From the NCBI RefSeq assembly GCF_020080835.1, contig NC_058160.1:5273515-5337514 (forward strand): DNA of 64,000 nucleotides, read 5' to 3'. Numbering within the stretch: the stretch's first letter is position 1; each line of letters begins with the position of its first letter. The position numbers were made by a program, and so were the translations under genes. Below are positions 19,680 through 31,750 of the stretch, piece after piece. The notes under the pieces are model-generated. The model did no database searches. It had not been told where the DNA came from and saw only the letters and a program-made list of their open reading frames with translations. This DNA comes from Cotesia glomerata (taxonomy: Eukaryota; Arthropoda; Insecta; Hymenoptera; Braconidae).

Positions 19680-19918
19680 TATGTTTAAAACGCGAAAAAA
19701 AACTTTTTTTTTCAACATTATCAAATTACTTTTGTTAATTTTTCAAATTACGCGCACTTACCAATGCGCCATCTATGTACGTCACTCCCCGTAAAACCAA
19801 TATTAAAACAGAGAAAATGAAGAAAATATTTAGTTTTAGCGTTAAATTATTTACCGATCATTTTTTAAACTAATTATTTTGTAAAAAATAGAATATAATT
19901 GAAACGATGTGATAAATG
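19680..19918 (+). repeat. Direct repeat, left copy
   Basis: A segment of 239 bp starting TATGTTTAAAACGCGAAA and ending GTGATAAATG is repeated at 20595-20835 with only scattered differences. It is not obviously coding. On the minus strand it has ATGGCGCATTGGTAAGTG, which resembles a splice donor but has no open frame around it. Confidence 0.85.
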
Positions 19919-20037
19919 CACTGATAGAAGGATTTGTTTATAGTTACAAATATTTATTAATATTTAACAAATCATTTATTGCAGACCACTTTTTAGTTCT
20001 TAACAAATATTTCTTAGTATTTAAAAAGATTTATTAA
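19919..20037 (+). mobile_element. Left half of a CACTGATAGAAGGATTT MITE
   Basis: It starts CACTGATAGAAGGATTTG, as the full palindromic element at 29563-29824, and contains TTCTTAGTATTTAAAAA. It stops where the Helitron begins; the right half is not found on the other side. Confidence 0.6.
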
Positions 20038-20594
20038 TCTATACTAATAAATGGAGAGCCGGTTTTTTTGTCGTTATACTGCGAAAACTACTGAACCGAT
20101 CGGAATAATACTTATACCATAATATGCAGTGTGTTTCGGAGAAGGTTTTAGTATATGATATGGTGGTGATTACTTATTTGGAGCTATATTTTTTGGCTTA
20201 GAAATAATAAATTTTTATTGTAACTAAATTTATTCTATTCGATTTATTTAAAATAAATTTTTTAATTCTATTGGTTATGTTTATATACTAGGTAGATTTC
20301 TTCACTTATGAGACCTGCAATTTCTTTAACTGAAACTTTCAATGCTCATTACAAATTTTTTTTTCATATCAATTATTATTAATTTTTGTAAGAAAGACAC
20401 GGGAACGTTATAATGATTGCACATTGAAAGTTACAATGAATATTAGCTAGAATAATTACATAGATAAAAGGTGCATGCCAATTCGATAGAATTGGGAATT
20501 TGTGCAAGTCAAAACAATTAATTAAATTTCAAGTCTAGATCTAAAAATGCAATTCTTTAAAGCGCCCAGTGGAGCGGGCGAGTAACATAGTTAG
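20038..20594 (+). mobile_element. Non-autonomous Helitron
   Basis: The 5' end is TCTATACTAATAAATGGAG, the usual insect Helitron start. The 3' end has a hairpin CGCCC...GGGCG (20563-20580) followed 14 nt later by a terminal TTAG (CTRR-like, with T for C). It sits between A and T, the Helitron target, with no duplication. It is 557 bp with no Rep/helicase coding, so it was mobilised in trans. The CTACTGAACCGATCGGAAT segment is typical of such elements. Confidence 0.7.
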
Positions 20595-20835
20595 TATGTT
20601 TAAAACGCGAAAGAAACTTTTTTTCTCAACATTATCAAATTACTTTTGTTAATTTTTCAAATTACGCGCACTTACCAATACGCCATCTATGTACGTCACT
20701 TCCCGTAAAACCAATATTAAAACAGAGAAAAAGAAGTAAATATTTAATTTTAGCGCTAAATTATTTACCGATCATTTTTTAAACTAATTATTTTGTAAGA
20801 AATAGAGTATTATAATTGAAACAATGTGATAAATG
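20595..20835 (+). repeat. Direct repeat, right copy
   Basis: It matches 19680-19918 almost base for base. It starts directly at the 3' edge of the Helitron and ends GTGATAAATG before unrelated DNA. Confidence 0.85.
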
Positions 20836-20969
20836 ATATGAAAAGTGGTATATTGTAAAAAATTTTTTATATTTTCTAGTCAAACATGTCTTCCTGTTTT
20901 TTACTGATCGCGAAAGTAAGCATATGAATAAAAAAATTTCATAATAAATAGTGTTAATTTTATAAAGCG

Positions 20970-21634
20970 CTTAGGGTCAGTTTTTCAATCCGAGATAAAA
21001 TTTTATCCGAGATAAAAGTACTGCCATTATGATAAAAAAATAAATAATTCAGCACAGTGATATTGCCTACAAGTAATTCTCCTTGATTTCAGTCACTTAT
21101 TTTGAATTAAAATAAATAAACATTAGCCACATGTCACAGAAATATTCACCTCCAACTGTGACCACTTCCTGATTGTAAATAAATAAAATAAAAATTAGGA
21201 AAACGGATGACCCGGAAGGAGATCCCTGTAACTTCCCGCTAATTCCATACCTAAGCGCTTGAAATTGCACTTATAATGTTGTTGAGCTCTTCAAGCTCCA
21301 AATTACAATTTATGTGTTATTTTAAGCTTTATGAGCTCAAAGAGGTAGCTGTTCTATGCTTTTGAGCCCTTCGAGCTCATATCTTGCGTTTGACATATCT
21401 ATTATTAATTTATAATTGTGTTAATTAATTTAAAATAATTTAAATAACACAATAAGAGGTTATTATTATTTTTATGATATATTTATTTATTTTTATTTAA
21501 ATAAACGACCAAATTCATGGAGAACTAATTGAGAGCAATATCACGTCGCTGAATTATTTATTTTTTTTTTTATTTTATTGGCGGTACTTTTATCTCGGAT
21601 AAAATTTTATCCCGGATTGAAAAACTGGCCCTTA
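20970..21634. mobile_element. PIF/Harbinger-like MITE with TTA flanks
   Basis: The termini GGGTCAGTTTTTCAATCCGA and GGGCCAGTTTTTCAATCCGG (read inward) pair for about 53 bp through GATAAAATTTTATCC and AAAGTACYGCCA. TTA stands immediately outside both ends, the Harbinger-type 3-bp target. Inside lies a piece (about 21195-21390) related, in opposite orientation, to the GAGCTC-rich repeat at 31560-31745. No transposase remains. Confidence 0.7.
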
Positions 21635-22930
21635 ATAACTCTCGATAAAATCGTCGAATTAATTACCGAAACTAAGACCTTCAGAAGAACATCTTATCTT
21701 ATGTCCGACAATGAAATCCATCCTAGGAAAGAGGAAAAAAACGAAAACATGTCTTCCTACATCAGACAGTAAATAACTTAATTAAACGAAATGAATAGCC
21801 GTTTACGAAAGTGAGACAACTGAGTAATAAAAAAACAATAACATTAACAGAAGTCCTTGGTGACTTGGTGAATGTATCATAATTTACAGATGTACTGATG
21901 TACTGATGTACCGATGTACTGCGTAGCTCTAATCAGTTTAAATCTCTTTGCCAAGGATACCAGGACAAAGCCAGATTTGTTGGACTCAGTACCAGTACAG
22001 AACGGATTAACACTTGTAACTAGTAACTTGTAGCTTGTAGCTTGTAGTCTAGCTGGCTCTGAGTGTAGAGAGTGAGGAGAGTTGCTCGTTGGTGCATGTA
22101 TTATACATGTTTTAAGATGTTTCAATTGGATAAAAAAGTAACCGTCAACGTTCCTGATGATGATGAATAAGATGTGTGATAGCTTGTAACTAAATAAAAG
22201 GAGGAAAGATACAAGCCTACTTGATTCTGCTTGGTGTAGAATCTAGCATCTAGTCTCTAGTCTTCACTATCTAGTATCTAGTATCTAGTACCTGGGATCG
22301 TGTAGTCAGGAGAGAAGGACGAGCATGTGGGTGAAGGCTGAACAAACTTCTTTCTCACTTACTCAAACCTGGATGATAGCGTTACACTTCAGGATGTGTC
22401 GAAAGTGAAACTTCATCAAGGCCTTTTATGTGAATATGGATGCTACTACGAATGTATAATGTTAGCTACCACCTTTCTGGGCATGGGAGACCTGCTGCAA
22501 TAATTACAGGGGGCAATCTTAATACTTGACTTAAAACTGTTGGGATGAACATTCATTTCGTTCTCTAATTTTTCTTTAGTTCTTTCACTTTTTTAATGGA
22601 AAAAATTTATGTTTAAATTAAAACAAAGAAATTACGATTGGCCGCTGAATTTTTTATACAATTATTAAATTCAATAATTGAGTGGTAAAAGTTTCGGTAG
22701 TTATTTGGAAAAAGGGTTTACGATACTTTAACCCGGAAAATGATAATTGGAATTTTTTTTAACAATCATAGTTTTTTTTTAAGTTCATTAATAATAGAAT
22801 AATTTAAAAAGAAAAATTTTAAATTTGAGTTTAAAAAAAATTAGAACACAAAAGAAGAAATTTTTTGACTTTTCTTCTCAGTTTCAAAATTTTTTGCTCA
22901 TTAAATTTAATTAATTTTAATTAAGAAGGA
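21635..22930. other. Non-coding with short cryptic tandem repeats
   Basis: GATGTACTGATGTACTGATG-type repeats lie at 21888-21925, CTTGTAGCTTGTAGCTTGTAG at 22020-22050, and TATCTAGTATCTAGTA at 22267-22290. The stretch 21850-22500 is richer in G+C than its surroundings but no gene could be supported. The 82-residue minus-strand ORF there is mostly encoded by these repeats. Confidence 0.45.
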
Positions 22931-23094
22931 CACAGTAAAAAATTTTGCGTCATTGCGTCAAAAAATTTTTCATCAACTTTTTTAAGAGTAAATTTAAAAA
23001 TTTTTTGTGTTAATTCTTTTAAATCAACACAAAAAAGTGTTGAATATTTAAAAAAAATTTTTTTGACGCAATGACGCAAAATTTTTTATTGTAC
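22931..23094. mobile_element. Palindromic MITE, TTTTGCGTCATTGCGTCAAA ends
   Basis: The arms TTTTGCGTCATTGCGTCAAA and its reverse complement lie near the two ends and pair over about 35 bp with flanking A/T runs. The centre has AACACAAAAAAGTGTT. It directly abuts the next MITE. Confidence 0.65.
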
Positions 23095-23264
23095 AGAAAA
23101 AATAATCTACTTTAATCAAGTAAATAATTTTGAAGAATTTCATCTTCTTGATTTGAGTAGAAAAATTCTTAAACTAAGATACTGAAAGTCTTGAAAATTA
23201 TTTTCTTGGTTTAAGAATTTTTCTCTTGATTCAAGTTAATTTTTTTTTCTGTGTGTAGATAAAT
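23094..23264. mobile_element. MITE, CACTGAAAAAA/TTGACTTGA group (decayed)
   Basis: It has ACAGAAAAAATAATCTACTT at the left and CAAGTTAATTTTTTTTTCTG at the right, with TTTTGAAGAATTT and TTCTTGATTTGAG inside. This is the word set of the palindromic MITEs at 28487, 32249, 45697 and 57092. Confidence 0.5.
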
Positions 23265-24098
23265 TAATATAAATAACTGAAACATGAAACAAGTAAATAT
23301 TTTTATGAAAATCAAAATTATTAATCTTAAATTTGACAAAAAAATCTTAATCAAGTTTTTAAAGTCAATGATTTTGGTTCCTTTGTTGAAAATTTTTAAT
23401 AAATTACATTCAAGGTTTACGTTAAGTTACAATGAACAATAACAATAAGTATCAAGTAACTTGCGGAAAATTTTTGGATTTGAAACTAAAAAAAGATGTT
23501 TTGGTAAGTATTACAGCGCCTCTTCCCATTATTCTCTTTGGTCATCCTGAATCCTCAGTCCTTACGGTAGAGATGTTCTGCTGGTAGAGTTTACGAGTCA
23601 CTCAAGCAGGACCACCTGATGGAGTAATAGCGTCATGGACGTATCATGTGTGGTACACCAAACGCCTGACGTGTTGTTGTTATTGTTCATCATTCCCGCG
23701 TTCAACAACCGTATAATATCTCTTAGAGCCTTTCGTTGTTTCGAGCCATTCCTATACCAAGTTAATTCATATTTTATAGACAGTAATTATTACAGAATGC
23801 AATGGTCAAGGTTAGTTTCATAAATGTACTTACTTTGGTTTGTTACTTATTCTTATGTTTGTTTTACTTTGCAGCAATACACTTTTTGCGTAATGCTTTG
23901 TGTAATTTAGGTAATTAAATGCTGATTTTATCCTCTAGGCGCTCAGTTAGAGATTTTTTATTTTGATGCTTGGACTTATTCCTTTCATTTATATTATTAA
24001 GATTCTTTTTTTTTTATTTTTTGAAAAATAAAATTAACAAGGTAAGATTATAGAAAAGTTAAGAAGTCGTTTTGCTTTTATCAATAGATGTTTATGTG
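23265..24098. other. Non-coding, nothing firm
   Basis: The stretch 23500-23780 is less A/T-rich and holds a 62-codon ORF (23635-23823), but that ORF lacks any recognisable motif or splice context. Confidence 0.4.
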
Positions 24099-24639
24099 AG
24101 GTACCGGCGGGTAATAAGGTCTAGGTAAAAAATATTTGTAAGAAAATGTCAAATATCAAATTTAATCAATAGATTTTTTCATGTCAATTCCTATTCAAGA
24201 AAATTTTCTTTAAAACATAAACAATAAAATGTTTACTTTTATCATAAATGAAAATAAAATTAAACATTTTAAGGAACCTTAATAATTAAAGCTTATTTTG
24301 CGATAGTCGGATAATTTCGACTTATTTTAATAAAATAATTAATTTGCACCATAGTTTAATCATCTATGGCATTATTTTGGATTAAACATGATTTTTTATC
24401 TTAAATATCCACATATCGCGCTTCCAAAGCAAAAAGAGCATGTATAAATTTTTTTGCTCTACTATCAGCTCAGGAATATAAATAAGTGAAAATTAATTAA
24501 AAAAATTGAAGATACAATTTTTTTGGAAAGTTAGAGAAAAAAATTTAATTTTTTTTATATACGCCCTTTTTGCTTCAAGATTTTTTTCTCTTTCCGTAAA
24601 AAATATCTCTTGATTAGACTTTATTATCCGTAGGTACCT
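24099..24639. mobile_element. TIR element with AGGTACCKRCGG ends
   Basis: The left end AGGTACCGGCGGGTAATAAG and the right end AGGTACCTACGGATAATAAA (read inward) match over about 25 bp. The interior has an inverted pair around GCAAAAAGAGCATG and ACGCCCTTTTTGC, related to the GCCAAAAGGGCG repeats at 13486 and 63841. About 540 bp, no ORF. Confidence 0.55.
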
Positions 24640-26830
24640 TACAATAGCTTTCTTGATAGTGAATTATTTCTTATTTTTAAACAACGAAAAGTTGAAGAAA
24701 CATTAAATTTTTTATTTATAGATTTAACCAAGAGTCTTTTGGGTTTAAGTTTCTTATTTTAAATTTTGAAATTACAGTAATCGTCCCTCAAAAAAAACAA
24801 ATGTGTCTGTTATAGTAAATTTGATCCTTTAATCCGTATTTTAAAACAAGTATGATTTTATGATTAATTTATAATAACAATATTTTAATTACCTTACAAA
24901 AATGTTGGAAAAAAAATCAGTGAGTCAATTTTTATGGTTTTTTTTTTTTTCGAATTGAAAAGAAGAATATTTTTAGCTTTGTTAAAAGACGGAATTTAAG
25001 GTAATAAAGAAAAGTAATCTATGATAAATTTGATAAAAATTATTACAAAATTTATATGGAACTACCAATGAAATAAATATGAAAATGATTTAGTAATAAA
25101 TTGTTTTTTTGTAAAAAATTCAACTTTAATTTTTTTTCAGCAAAGATTATTTTTTAAAAATTTTAATATGATTGAAGAAAATTGAAAAGGTTTTTTATAA
25201 ATTGATTATAAAACTAGATTTGTTTAAAAATATGAATTCAATAATGAAATTGACAGTGAGATTAATTTTTTTTTGCACGAATATATAGTTGCTATAGTAT
25301 TACTATAAATATAAAAATTGTATCAGCTGATGAGAACTTTAGTGTGAATGCAGCGTGTAAATTTCACGATGGATCATTGGAGAAAATAAGTCAAAAGCGT
25401 GTTAGATGGCGTTGATGACGCTGATGATGATGATGATGATGATGATGATGGTAATGATAATGATGATGAAGAATACGATAAGCTTGATGCTTTGATGTTA
25501 AGGCCGTGGGACAATTTTGTCTGAATGTAGTGTAGAGTAGAGGAAGAAATTTAATTTAAATGAATAGTCACGGTCTCAGATCTCTGTCCGTTATTTTCAT
25601 TATCGCAAAAGTGAATTAAACTAAGTTGGCTAGTGATTAGCGAAAAAATGGATTCATTTTTTATGCTTTAATAATTTCTTCATTAATATTAATTAATACA
25701 TTATCGTACGCGAGAAGAGAGTTATGATCGCGCTATATAGAACACTTTTTTAACGTCTATAATTTATTACCCGTAAGTAAAAATGAAGCACTCGAGTAAG
25801 TGGATGATTTACTGTTTTTATTTCTTTACTTTACTTTATTTACTTTACTATAGAGTAAGTCTGTTAATTTGTAATTCAATATTCGAGCAATTAATTGTAA
25901 ATGTTATTGCACCGTCATTAAGCTAATGAACCAGATTATTACTTTTTTTGTTTTGATAATTATTTTATGGCAACTTAATTTTTGATATTTTTAATTTTTA
26001 TTATTAATAGGCCATAAAAATTAAAAAATCATTTTTATTTTATTATTAAAGTAATTAATTAATTTTAAACTCTACTCAGAAGTTAAAAATTTTAACTATT
26101 TATTTTATATTAATTATCATGTATGTAGTAAAAAAAAGTTTATTTTTAGTTTTTAATTTAAATTAAATGCTATGAATTTTAAATTATGAAATGCGTCGAC
26201 AAAATTATCTCCAAATTTCTTGAATAATTATTTAATACCAGCAAGCCCCCGAGAATTATGAGTGGAAAAACTTTAATAGCTTAACAATTCGATATTTATA
26301 ATCACAATATCTAAAGTTTAAGTGTTTTTAAAATATATATAAAAAATAATATTGCTCTGATCAATTGCCAATAATTTGATGGAAAATTTGAAGAAACAAA
26401 ATTATATTACCAACTAACTATTCAAAATTACTCCAAAAGCTTCAACATAAAAAATTGACTATAATAAAAAAATATATAAAATCGTGAAAAAACACAAATT
26501 TAGGTCAAGACCTTTCTGATGATGCCTCATTGCTCTGTATAAACTCATTTTTTTTTAATTTTCTCTCGTTATTTAAACAATATAAAAATTTTCATTAACT
26601 TTTAATTTTTGGAAAAAAAAATTTAGCTTTGATTAGAAATTAATATTTATAATTTTCATTACGATTTTTTTAAAAATATAAACCATAATTTATGTTAAAG
26701 AATCTTTATTTATTATTAATCAAATAACGAGGTTCATCAGCGGATATTATTACAAGTAATAAAAACTTAATTGCTGTTATAAATTATAGAGTAATGAACT
26801 ATTACATTGTTGATAAGGTCATGATTGCAA
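24640..26830. other. AT-rich non-coding
   Basis: No gene was seen. The only clear structure is the GAT microsatellite at 25422-25450. A slightly G+C-richer island spans 25330-25560. Confidence 0.45.
25422..25450 (+). repeat. (GAT)n microsatellite
   Basis: About nine to ten uninterrupted TGA/GAT units, followed by imperfect GATAATGATGATGAA. Likely polymorphic. Confidence 0.9.
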
Positions 26831-26859
26831 ATTCTTATTCACTGGAAAAAAAATGAACA

Positions 26860-27002
26860 TGATATAAACATGATATAAACATGATATATGAACATGATAT
26901 ATGAACATAAGTATACTCTCTTAAAATGAATCAGTTGAATTTCACTGTTTCACAACTATAAGTATATCAAGTGGTATACTTATAACTGTGAAATAGTGAA
27001 TA
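26860..27002. repeat. AACATGATAT tandem repeat followed by a hairpin
   Basis: Five loose AACATGATAT units (26860-26908) precede an inverted repeat. TTTCACAACTATAAGTATA (26948-26966) pairs with its near-complement at 26975-26993, with an 8-nt loop, and outer ATTTCACT/AGTGAAT bases extend it. Confidence 0.65.
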
Positions 27003-28486
27003 TACTAATACCACTAATTTTCAGTGATTTTCACTGTTTCAGATTTAGAGAGTAAAATTTTAAACCAAGAATAAAATCATTTTATTAAATTCTCTTGTCT
27101 TGATAAAGCATAAAAATTTTATATCTAATTACTCAAATAAAATTCGTTTAAAAACTCTTTCACATAACTCAAGAAAAATTCTTCAAAATGATTTATTTTT
27201 AATTCAAAATTTTTCTTCTCTACTCAAAATAATTTTTTTTTACATTAAAATCGATTTAATATTTATATAAGACTAATCCTTTTTTATTTTTCACAATATA
27301 AAAAATAAATAAATGAATCATATTTTGTAAAACACTAAATGTAAAAAGTGATACGAATAAAACTTATATTATTATTAATATTTAAATAAGAAATTAATTT
27401 TTTTTTTACTTCTGAATATAATAATTAAAAATAACACTAGCAAAAATGATTAAACAAACAAACGGTTAATGAATAATGAGAATAATGTGGTTATTCAGTC
27501 AAGTGGACTGTATAAATATTTGAAACGCTTCTACGACCTTTATGAATCATTCGGCGACCGTTAGATTTGAATAATGCATCAATAATATACAGGAAGTAAA
27601 CAATAAAAATATCGTTCAATTGCAATGCATATGTCTTCATAACATATGTAGCTCTATTTAACCATTTTTATTTTCATCTTTTATATTTACTCATCTCATT
27701 ATCATTAATATTATTGTTGTCTTACTTATCTTTATAATCTACAGCATTACTGTTTTATTTTTTCTAAAACTCAAACTAAAACTCAGCAACGTATTTAACA
27801 TTAATTGTACTTAGCTCTATATCTAATCCCGTAAATTAATACTTATTCCCACAGAGAATCGCATTAGTCGCGGTTGTCATTTAGGATTTAATCGGGTAAA
27901 AAACTCTAATAGAATTGCGAATTTATAAAAAATCAGCAGATTTTAATCACTTGAGTTTAAATAGTTTCATAGCATTGAATAAAATCTTAAAAAAAAAAAC
28001 AGAAGGCTTGAGGCATAGGTGAGCATAGAAAGTATCTTTTTAAAAAGTACCCTCAGGCCGGGCGTCGACCGTGAACTTAAACTTGAGCTTAAAAATTGAA
28101 AAAATTCAAGAACGAGAGCAAGAACAAGATGGATAAATGTTGGAAGATAGCAGAGGGTCCTATAAGTCTGTCTCTGTTCAAAAGTGTAGTGACTAGTGAG
28201 TACAAGTAGTGGCTGTACTTAGTATAGTAGCTATGTAACGAAAGAGCCTCCTGCATAATGCAACTTTATGCACAATAGATATGCACAAGGCCGCGGGAGT
28301 TACCCGGAGTCTGTACTCTAACTAATGCAGTATGTATATGTATAACGTCTCCATGATTTAAATTGCTCTGTTACTTTAAGCACAAAACGGAAATAGAGCA
28401 TTTAGATGCCACTTTTCAAATATTATATTCTAAGAAGTTAAATTAAAACTAAATAAATTCATTATTGTTGTTGTAAATATGTATCA
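27003..28486. other. AT-rich non-coding
   Basis: No gene was seen. The stretch 28010-28330 is less A/T-rich and has a short palindrome TGCATAATGCAACTTTATGCA; no exon could be supported. MITE words (TTTCTTCTCTACTC, ACCAAGAATAAAATCATTTT) at 27060-27240 suggest a decayed element. Confidence 0.4.
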
Positions 28487-28680
28487 CGCTGAAAAAAAAT
28501 TGACTTGTTTCAAGAGAAAAATTTTTGAACCAAGAAATCATTTTGAAGAAATTAAGCCTTTTGATTTAAGTAGAAAAATTCTTGCTGACAAATTTTTCTT
28601 GATTTATTAAGTAATTTTAACGCGATTCAAGAATTTTTCGTTTGATTCAAAACATTGAAACTCTCCGATTTTCTCTGTTT
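28487..28680. mobile_element. MITE, CACTGAAAAAA/TTGACTTGA group
   Basis: It starts CGCTGAAAAAAAATTGACTTG and contains TTGAACCAAGAAATCATTTTG and TTCAAGAATTTTTCGTTTGA. The right end is eroded. About 190 bp, no ORF. Confidence 0.55.
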
Positions 28681-29562
28681 AAGGAAGTACAAGCACCAAG
28701 ACAACTTTCAATAAAAGGCTTGATTTTTTTTTAATATGAAGTTTAAATATGTCTAAGCAAATTCGGAAAATTTGAAAGAGATTGCCTGATTATTTAAATA
28801 AATAATTAACTTCAAAGTTGAGCAATTTAACATTGGTCTTATGGGGTAACCTTCAAGCATTGATACATTTCTGTATTTTTCTCGTAAAACTGTCGGTGAA
28901 TATTTTTAAAAAACTTATGGATGAAAGTAAATATATTAGTGATAAATTTAATTAAAAAAAATTGACACTTGCCCGACTAATTAAAGGGTATTAATTAAAA
29001 GAAAAATGAATGTCGCCATTAGCCAATGTTAAATGTATATCTATATATTGAGACAAATCATAGGAAGTTATTGACTTTGATCCAATTTTGAATAATAAAT
29101 TTTAATCTTATTAGATTTTGAATATTTTGAAGTTATTTAATCAAGCCCTTTCGAAGATATGTAAAAAATAAAAATCAAAAAATTTTTTACTTGTTTTTTC
29201 TAAATATCTTTGAAATTCTTATATCAATTGACTCAAAACTTTTTATTGAGTTTTTTTTTCTCAAAAAACTACGTTAATAAAATCAAAATTGAACGTCAAA
29301 TTCAAAAAATATTGCAGTTTAAAAATTAAAAAAACAATCTTATAAAACAATTCTCAAATTTTTGAGCAAGATAGAGGTATTTACAGGAACGGTTGGCAAG
29401 GTCAACCATTTTTCAGATTTTTTTTCCGAGTCGCCGATAAAAAAATTTCAGTAGATGACTCAAGGCTTTTCAAAGTCTCGAAATTAGTCAAAATTTTGAT
29501 TTTTTTGTTTTAATCTTTTTTTGTCATTAATCTATTATTTTCTTAGTTAAAAATTATACATA
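28681..29562. other. AT-rich non-coding
   Basis: Nothing recognisable beyond A/T-rich sequence between two MITEs. Confidence 0.4.
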
Positions 29563-29824
29563 CACTGATAGAAGGATTTCTTAGTATTAAAAAATATCTC
29601 TTTGTATTTAAGAAATCATTTCTTAAACATCATTTCTTAGTATTTAAAAAATATTTCTTAGTATTCAGGAAATATTTCTTAAATACTAAGAAATATTATG
29701 AATACTAAGAAATATTCCTTAAATACTAAGAAATATTTTTTAAATGCTAAGAAATGATGTTTAAGAAATTATTTCTTAAATCCGAAGAAATTTTTTTAAA
29801 TGCTAAGAAATTCTTCTATCAGTG
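29563..29824. mobile_element. Palindromic MITE with TA target flanks (CACTGATAGAAGGATTT)
   Basis: Ends CACTGATAGAAGGATTTC and CACTGATAGAAGAATTTC (read inward) are flanked by TA on both sides (29561-29562, 29825-29826), as in mariner-type insertion. Nearly the whole 262 bp folds back on itself with repeated TTTCTTAGTATTTAA words. A half copy lies at 19919. Confidence 0.75.
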
Positions 29825-30859
29825 TATTCTGAAAATTTTAAGTCGAAATTTCGATTTTTTTAACTTTCAAAAATGCCGGATAGATATTTATTAATTAAAA
29901 TGCAGAGTAATGATTATTTGCCTAATATTAATCATTAATAAATATTCAAAAGTCGCTCGAAAAAATTTCAAATACTCTACTTTAAAAGTTCAAAAAATCT
30001 AAAGGGACTTCTAAAATTTTTATATCAAGCTAATTTTTGGAGAAGGTTCTTAAAACATGAACTAAATATATTTTTATGAAAAACTCGAAAAAAAATAAAT
30101 AGTTTCCATTGCAGCCTAATATGAATGAATGAATACAAATTTTACTAATATAAACTCAACAGCTAGAAATTTTTTAATAATTAATTTAAAAAAAAAAAGA
30201 TCGTGTGAAAAGCGCAAAATGATTCCAGTAATATTTCAAATTACGCGCGTTTTTAGCAACTGGAAAAAAAAATAAAACCCAGCATACCGAATGATCACCA
30301 GCAGCTGTCCATATCTAAACGTTATAAATAAAGGCATAAAAAGTAAAGGCGTCATAATACAAGCATAACCGTGATTGTCTGTCGTCGTGTCTCAATCGCA
30401 TTAGACTTCCGTCAGCAGCGAGTCAGTGAAATTGAAAATTGCCGGACATTACCTTATACTAACTACTAAATGTGAAAGAATTCTTCTTCACTGTAGATGC
30501 TTACATGTATAGCACTTTTATTATCTTTTGATTGTACAAAAAACAACTAAAAACCTTCCACTCGCACTCACAACGGCACTATTCATTCTCTTTTACTTCA
30601 CTCTCGCTTTAAAAAAATTATTACACTCACTCATCCCCTGTTTTTATTTATCTATATTTTATACTCTTCTCGTCTCAAAAATTGATTGCGTCATTCATAT
30701 TATATGACCGAAGGTTGCAACTTTGTCCCTTAACTTCCGCGTTATTTAATATTATTCTTATTATTTAGAAATTTATCACTTCTTAAATTTTCAGATTAAT
30801 TAATAAAATTTATATAAAATAAACTTCCAATGAATTTTAAAATTATTTAAGTATTTCAT
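29825..30859. other. Non-coding with a promoter-like patch
   Basis: Apart from the patch at 30320-30480 nothing was recognised. The pyrimidine-rich stretch 30540-30700 could belong to a leader or to an intron. Confidence 0.35.
30320..30480 (+). promoter_or_regulatory. Possible plus-strand promoter/first non-coding exon
   Basis: A TATAAATA at 30325-30332 lies in an otherwise G+C-richer patch. An initiator-like GTCAGTGAAATTG starts near 30424. A very similar TCAGTGAAATTG stands at 43514. No start codon with a good frame follows. This is suggestive only. Confidence 0.25.
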
Positions 30860-31016
30860 TTTTAACTTACCGCTAAGAAAATTGAAAATTTTCAAAAATC
30901 GGGAAGTTATTGGTTTTACCCCGTTTTTCGAAAATCGAGTTTTCATCAGATCTCGAAGTTTTGAGGTCCTAGGAAGCTTTCCTGACTATTTCCGCGAGGG
31001 TGTCACTATGTCTGTA

Positions 31017-31055
<39 letters not shown>

Positions 31056-31750
31056 GTGTAAGTATGTAAACCTCTTATAACTTTTGAACGGTTGAACCGA
31101 TTTCATCGCGGTTGGTGCCATTCGAAAGGGCTTCGCCAAACTTAGATTTCCTGTTAATTTGAACCGATTCGGACCGATAGATTTTGAGAAATTTGGAGAA
31201 ATCTAAAAAAAAGTAGGAAAAAAATTTTTTTCTGAAGTGGTTTTTTTGGGATAACTTTTAAACGGCTCAACCGATCGATTCCAAAAACTAATCAGCTCTC
31301 AACCTTGAAAAACCACGTCGATCGCCGCCAATCCGGTCAAAATCGGTTGATTCGTTCGAGAGATATCGTGAACGAAAGAAAACCGAAAAAAGTGTTTTTC
31401 AGAGTTACTCGAAATTTCTAGTTTGACTAATTGAAACTTAGAAATTATTTATAAGGCTTAAAAACAACGTAGAATGCCGCCAACCGCGTAAAAATCGGTT
31501 CATTCATTCAAAAGTTATTGCGGTATGAACATTCAAAAAATAGTGTTCTATGAAACTTCTATCAGACTTTTTGAGCTCAAAGAGCTCAAAAGCATAGAAA
31601 AGGTATCTTTTTGAGCTCGGAGAGCTTAAAATAACACACAGATTGTACTTTTGAGCTCGAAGAGCTCAAAAAAGCGGCCAGGTATTAACGGAATTAGCGG
31701 GAAGTTGCAGGGATGGCCTTTAGGGTCAACCGTTTTCCTAATTTTTTTTT
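30860..31750 (+). repeat. Dispersed repeat with (GT)n and GAGCTC-rich end
   Basis: The left part carries CGAGTTTTCATCAGATCTCG, TTTTGAGGTCCTAGGAAGC and a (GT)n run (31020-31060). The middle carries a series of GAACGGTTGAACCGATTTCA-like words. The right part (31560-31700) carries several palindromic TTTTGAGCTC..GAGCTCAAAA words. A related right part is embedded at 21195-21390. I take it as an interspersed repeat; superfamily unknown, no ORF. Confidence 0.55.

Noticed and set aside
19680..20835. LTR retrotransposon (two 240-bp direct repeats)
   Set aside because: No TG..CA ends, primer-binding site or polyprotein; the interior is a MITE half plus a Helitron.
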